Shown: positions 58,573 to 64,000 of the stretch, piece by piece | Layout of the letters: every line of letters begins with the position of its first letter | Position numbering within the stretch: position 1 is the first letter of the stretch | NCBI GenBank assembly: GCA_964035775.1 | Contig: OZ038318.1 | Location: forward strand, 7,841,183 to 7,905,182 | Reading direction: 5' to 3' | Length of the DNA stretch: 64,000 nucleotides | Source: Osedax frankpressi | Lineage: Eukaryota > Annelida > Polychaeta > Sabellida > Siboglinidae | Translations under genes and position numbers: made by a program | Notes under the pieces: generated by a model | What the model was told of the DNA's origin: nothing | Databases searched by the model: none | What the model saw: only the letters and a program-made list of their open reading frames with translations

Positions 58573-60492
58573 AAACATGTACAATGTACATTGTACATTG
58601 TATTGTAGTTATTAAAGTAGTTAGAGTAGTTATTAATAAAGATGATCAGTTATATCTAAATAAAAAGTACATTTACATTTACTTCCGTATAGAAAGTTGC
58701 GATGTAGAGATTTGAAATGACTTAATAGATTTATGTGCAAGAGTGAAACCGTGCAATTCAGCATTTTCCCTGTTCCTATTGTCGACATACAAAGTCTGTT
58801 GAAGATGTATGGGAGTAATGGTTTAAATTCAGTTATATTTACTGTCGAATAGTTAATTACTGCTATTACTAAAATAACAGATACTCATTTCAATGTATAA
58901 GTGTATTGAATAATATGTAATGTACGATAATTACACTAATTTGGATTATACAATCATTAACCAACCAGTAAATGTATTATATCGATGAAAATTCATTTCT
59001 ACTGGAATTATTAATTTATTTAAATCCTATAATTGAAGACAATTATTTATGATATCAGAAAAGATATTTTTGTTTAACTTACCAAATTTTCTCGTGTTCT
59101 ATCTTTCCAAAAAAAATTTTGACGAGGATCTGTGAATGGTTGTATTTATTTCATAAATAATATAAATAATCGTAGTCCAGGAGGACAACAAACGGTATAG
59201 ATAGATGTTTTAAAAAAAGTTGTAAGAATTGCCTGCGTCGAGTAGCGTATACGATTGCGAAGCTAAGACTCGAGGAGTAGAGGCATCTCCCGCAAAGTAA
59301 ATCAACTATACCAATGGTTACACCAAACATTTAGTATGTGTCTTCGCATTTTACCGAAAAGTTACAGCCCCTACGAGAAGGTCTCATTCCTTAAATAACA
59401 AATCCCATATAAAGCTAATTGTACTAAAAATCTATATCCCTTAGGAAAAATAACAATAACGATATACTTGCCATGCTCTCTAGAGAGAAGTCACATTTAA
59501 AATACCTATAAGAATGTTACAAATATTAATGAATATATATATAATATATGAAATTGAGTTTAATTTATAAGTTTGCATAAAGTATTTATAGTCACATCTC
59601 AATTGGCAAATATTTTCAAAGTAAATTACAATTATTTTGCTTGTTTTAGTTTGTTTTATCTGAATTTTGTTATAGTTTACAATTTTTTTTAGTCGACAAC
59701 AAAATAAATATTTATACAACAAAATAATGTGTGCAATATACTGAATTACACAGATATCACACGTATTAAAACATTTAATAATAATATAGTAGCATATAAG
59801 GGGAGTTTAATTCTCCTGGATAATAATGGATAATTTATTTTAAAATTTATATCATCAATCATGAATAATGATATAAAAGAACTGTAGAGAAACTTATAGT
59901 TGGAAAGTGTATTCAGCAAACTTGAGTTTACATGTTTTCTAGTGTTTTATGAAAAACAACAGATTATGTTCTATATGTGTTTTTCAAAAATAAAGAGTAA
60001 TTTTGAATAAAATATTAGGATCAATTAATTAATCAATCAATTATAAAGAATGTAATAACAAAACAAGTAATGGAAAAACATTGAAAAACTTTATTATGAG
60101 GTTGAAATTTTTTAGTTTTTAAGTTTCGCCTGAACATTTTATATTTATATTTCAATATTATCCGATAATTTTAATCAAATATAAAAAATACACATTTTGT
60201 AGAATGATTATATATATCCTATTGATATATTTATAAATTAAATCAAAAATATACATTTCAAAGTACATATTTTCTTTGAAAAATTAGTGTCAAGTTAAAA
60301 TAGTAAAATTATAATTATGAAATATTGTGGGTTGAAAAGTTCATAGGGCACACTGAGGTTGTATGCATTTTTCAAAATAAATATAAATATTAACTTACAT
60401 CCGATTTTTACTATAAAATCTAGAATATTTGTAATTTTATTATAAATCGTATTGCAATGCAAAGTTAACTCTGTTAAGCCTAAATACGCCAA
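58573..60492. other. Intergenic region, nothing firm
   Basis: AT-rich apart from a segment at about 59170-59390 with more G+C (containing CGTCGAGTAGCGTATACG and CTCGAGGAGTAGAGGCATC) that could be an untranslated exon or RNA. It matches no tRNA, snRNA or other RNA known to me, and is left unassigned. Confidence 0.4.
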
Positions 60493-63327
60493 CTAATTAT
60501 GACCAGATGTTACTTCTTCTTCCCAATTCTCGTCCCCAGAAATCTCTTGTACTTTATGTTGGTTGCGTTCGATCTCAAAGGAAATATATTGATCTGTCGA
60601 TGAGGTATGATGAGGATCAATTATTGTAACATCATTGAGCACTTAGAACTGTAAAAGTTAGTTATCGTTGAATCGAGATTAGGTTTTAATAAAAAGTAGA
60701 GATTGTATTATTGCATTAATAAATGGAGATTAGAGATTAATGAAAAGTGAAGATATGATATTAGTATATGTTTTGCTTTAATTAGTATGATTATAATATT
60801 TTCAATAGTAACAGAAAGTATTTAAAACTTTATTTCTAATAAATTATATAATCAACAAAATAATTACCATGAGAAATATTATTATTTACTATACAATATA
60901 TTTACTATGACTGATAAGTTTGGGATACGAAGTGGACTGCAATGGTAGATTTAGTTTAATGCCTCTAGTACTCCGCTTAAACCGAAACTAATGGCGTTTG
61001 TGTATTAGATCGAGGTTGAATTTTAAAGGACCTAAAACTATGTTTCGAGGCTTTAACGTTGGGCTAACCGCGTTTGGGGGATATATTGAGCTCGAACTTA
61101 TCGGGGCAGGATTTCAGGTGGTCGTTGTACTCAGATTTTTTAATTAAGTGTCGAGCGTTGAACATGCATTTCTTCAGTTTAATATTTTTATGGTTCTGCG
61201 GTAGTAATAGATTAGGGGATAGGATATATAGGTTTAACTTATTAGATTAAGCTATATAGATATATTTCTTTGCAATAAATGTGAATCTAAATAAAATATG
61301 TATATAAATTCGATTGAAATTTAAAATATAAATGTCAAATACCCCTCGTAAACAATTTGCATGTAAAAATAAATTAAATATACATAGATATATTTTGATT
61401 TAAAATTCATATATATGTGCATACATTTTCAACTCAACACATTGGATATTAATACCTCAATCTATCTATGTAATAACTATATGAAATTAGGACAAGAAAT
61501 ATTGTAATGAATATTTTATTATAAGAATTTAAATAAAATTACAGAAAACATGTACACTACAATTTAAATATAATACATCGAACATTTACACTATTAATAA
61601 AATAAATAACACGAGCAATTTGAAATAATTAAATTTTAAAGAAATTTAATTTACCACCTAAAAATATTCGATGCAAATGAAATCGGAAGAGTATTTTATG
61701 TGAGAATGTGTTTTGGTAAACTACTTTTTATTAAACAACATAACCTGAGAGCATTTCGCAACGTGGTAATGAAATCTTTTCACACGGATACGATGGGACC
61801 GGTCGTAAGGACATATTACAATGTCTTCCCCATCGTTTAAGTTGTGATTGTTAGACTATGAAAATAGATGCTATTACATCATCTCGTTAATGATTCGAAA
61901 TGATTTTACATGCAATTCTGTACTGCTATGAGTTTACAATTAAAAACAAATATTTAAGCTAATATATTTATATGTAATGCAATTGTAAAAATAATAATCA
62001 TAAATAGTTGTAAAATGCTCAAATTTATAAGTATAAGTATAAGTTAATATATAAAAAATACAATAAAATATATTAAATTTTAATTTTAATTTTAATGAAT
62101 TATAGGATATTAATTTTTCATTTTAAATTCACAAATAATAAACCCTTCGAATAATATATTTAAGAAACTTTATACAATTATAATTTATATCTTGACGGAA
62201 TAACAAATATTATAAAAGCAGTGATGTATAACTAATCAAATTTAACATATTTATTAAGTCTGATAATTCAATTAGAATTTCGCAATAGTTGGTAGTATAA
62301 ATAATTTTATAAATATTCTATAAATTTTGGCAAATTTTTGAATAATGTATAAATATTAAAAATCATAGTTATCATTATTAAGTTTATTTTATAAAACTAA
62401 TTTCAGATTATATTTATTAATTAAGAATAAAGTGTAAAATTGTAAACTAGAAATATTAAATGATAGTATAACGAAGACCATGATAATATTTAATAAATGA
62501 AAGATAACTTACTTATTACATTTATTAATTATGTATTTTGTTAACAATCAAAATAAATCTACATCCAATAAATTTAAATATATTGTTTAAATGCAGAAAC
62601 TATGTATATAATATATTTATAATTATTAGCTAAATATAGCTAATTAATTAACTATATTGTAATTTATTTAAATATATAACAAATAAAATTATATAGTTAA
62701 TTAATAACTATATATTATTATAGTAAATAATAGTTATATATATGACTTTTATCATATAAAATATTACGTGAAAAATATTAATATACATACGTTATTAGAA
62801 TAAATCTAAATAACAACATATATATTATTAATGTTTGTATAAATATTATATAGTAGTCAGTAGTCCTCATATTATTAAATTTTCTTTTGTTTAGTAAATA
62901 TTTTTAACTTAAGTATTATTTTTCAATTAACAAACATATTCTACAAAATAATAAAGTAACCTGTAAAATAAGTTATTAATTATTTTTTATCATACATGTA
63001 CGATAGATTTATTGGGCTTTCTAAAAAAATTAAAATTATACAAATCTTTATATAATTATGTCATACAATTATTAGAATATATTACAAACATACTTTGCCT
63101 TTAAAACAATTTTACTTTAATTATAAAACATACTATGTATATGTATATTTATGTTTTGTTAAATGTTATACATACTTTGAAAATGAAAAACACGTATAAT
63201 CTAGTGATTCAGATAAACATGTGATTAAAAAACTATTGACGCAAAAATGATATTAAAGGCTATTAGTTTTATTAATATACAGTTTAAATATATGATTTAT
63301 ATGTAGTGGGGGTACGGTACTTACCAT
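60493..63327 (-). CDS. GTSF1-like: GTSF1/asterix-type double CHHC zinc-finger protein
   Basis: GTSF1 proteins (asterix in flies) support Piwi-directed silencing of transposons and use two CHHC zinc fingers that bind RNA or tRNA. Exons: 61855-61745 (finger 1, CPYDRSH then RIRVKRFHYHVAKC), 61195-61069 (NHKNIKLKK, finger 2 CMFNARH then LIKKSEYNDHLKSC) and 60593-60493 (QYISFEIERN, then GDENWEEEV and stop). Both fingers fit C-x5-H-x9-H-x3-C exactly. The DENWEEEV tail matches the acidic DEDW motif after the fingers in GTSF1, which contacts Piwi. Phases 0 and 1 agree at the junctions. The first exon is proposed to be only the ATG at 63327-63325, followed by a perfect donor GTAAGT; this part is less certain. 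Total would be 113 residues, shorter than vertebrate GTSF1 (about 167). An AATAAA lies at 60436-60441. Confidence 0.85.
61856..63324. other. Probable first intron of the GTSF1-like gene
   Basis: AT-rich sequence without arrays or recognisable exons. It is intronic only if the ATG-only first exon at 63325-63327 is right. Confidence 0.4.
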
Positions 63328-64000
63328 GACTTTGAATATGTGTATTGAAAATGTTTTAATATGTAATTTAAAATTTATAAATCCAATATTAATTTTTCAA
63401 ATATTTAAAGTTAATAAATATTTCGAAACTGAGGCAAATCGAGCCTCAATTTCGTATTAATACATCGCAAAGATAATCTATACTTTATCCATACTTAGGT
63501 AATCTTGGTTTGTATAATAATATAGAATATTTTAATACTATATATTCAAAGATTATCTTGATGGATATCTTTTGGTAACATTTTGTATTGGATAGCATAA
63601 TAATAGTAGAATATATTGTATTGTGTTTTATTCAGATTCAGAGACGAGTCCAGAAAAGATATTTCTTCTACAAAATAATCTATAATCTACGAGATATGTT
63701 ATCTTTATATTTAAGATATTATAATAAAAATGATATTTAAATTATTTACGCGCCCACAAATAAATAAATAAATTCATGAATTATAACATTTTATTTAAAT
63801 ATTATATACAAATCTATCATTGTAAATTATCTCTGCAAATGTAATTAGTATTTTTTATAATCTGTATTACATTTTAAAAATATTATTAATATTTATTCAT
63901 AGATAACAAATAATATCACATGATTTAATCTATATTACCAGGTATATTTATAGATTTCAATTTTGGAAAATATAAATCTATGGGTATATTACATAGCAAA
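63328..64000. other. AT-rich right end, nothing recognised
   Basis: It would contain the 5' untranslated region and promoter of the GTSF1-like gene if that gene starts at 63327. No other gene or repeat was seen. Confidence 0.4.

Noticed and set aside
59170-59390. GC-richer segment considered as an snRNA or tRNA
   Set aside because: No cloverleaf, Sm site or known snRNA signature found by eye on either strand.
1-64000. CRISPR arrays, bacterial operons, retrovirus-like elements
   Set aside because: Tandem arrays here have no spacer-repeat alternation; no capsid, envelope or polymerase motifs or long terminal repeats were recognised.

Overview
Eukaryotic, AT-rich, intron-dense DNA, almost certainly from an animal and probably an arthropod. 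The recognisable genes are animal-type (TEAD/scalloped, CNOT2, AIG1/ADTRP, CTU1, NudC, GTSF1-like), all are split by GT-AG introns, and SRP RNA genes lie between them. The species cannot be named from the window. Exons were found by reading both strands for conserved protein motifs and then checking splice signals and reading phase. All family calls come from remembered sequence, not from a database search.

Layout, left to right. 1-3.7 kb: one TEA-domain exon of a TEAD/scalloped gene (minus), with four tandem arrays to its left, probably in its next intron. 5.1-5.4 kb: an unidentified minus-strand coding segment with a hydrophobic C-terminal stretch, cut by a 200-N gap. 5.6-13.5 kb: AT-rich DNA with one intact-looking SRP (7SL) RNA gene and one rearranged copy. 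13.5-14.7 kb: a GC-richer acidic protein gene of unknown family (plus). 15.0-34.7 kb: CNOT2 (minus), nine firm or likely exons plus two candidates; one intron is a roughly 9.2 kb satellite, and others hold five further arrays. 36.9-39.2 kb: an AIG1/ADTRP-type hydrolase (plus). 41.2-47.9 kb: a complete 13-exon CTU1 (minus, 348 residues). 48.2-54.9 kb: a complete 11-exon NudC (plus, 344 residues), head to head with CTU1 across 267 bp. 56.9-57.5 kb: a possible very small two-exon gene (minus). 60.5-63.3 kb: a GTSF1/asterix-type double CHHC zinc-finger gene (minus).

The outstanding property is the number of private tandem arrays: more than twenty, most inside introns, each with its own unit. Several are almost free of G on the transcribed strand and so carry almost no GT or AG splice dinucleotides. 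One array in CNOT2 is different: its unit appears to be a copy of the 3' splice site and first bases of the exon just downstream, giving about 18 acceptor look-alikes in a row. Most long open frames in the window are simply arrays whose unit length is a multiple of three.

Functionally the genes are unrelated housekeeping or regulatory genes: Hippo-pathway transcription, mRNA deadenylation, lipid hydrolysis, tRNA wobble-uridine thiolation, dynein/Hsp90 co-chaperone, piRNA-linked zinc finger and protein targeting RNA. No operon, CRISPR array or recognisable retrovirus-like element was seen. One short PIF/Harbinger-like MITE is proposed.
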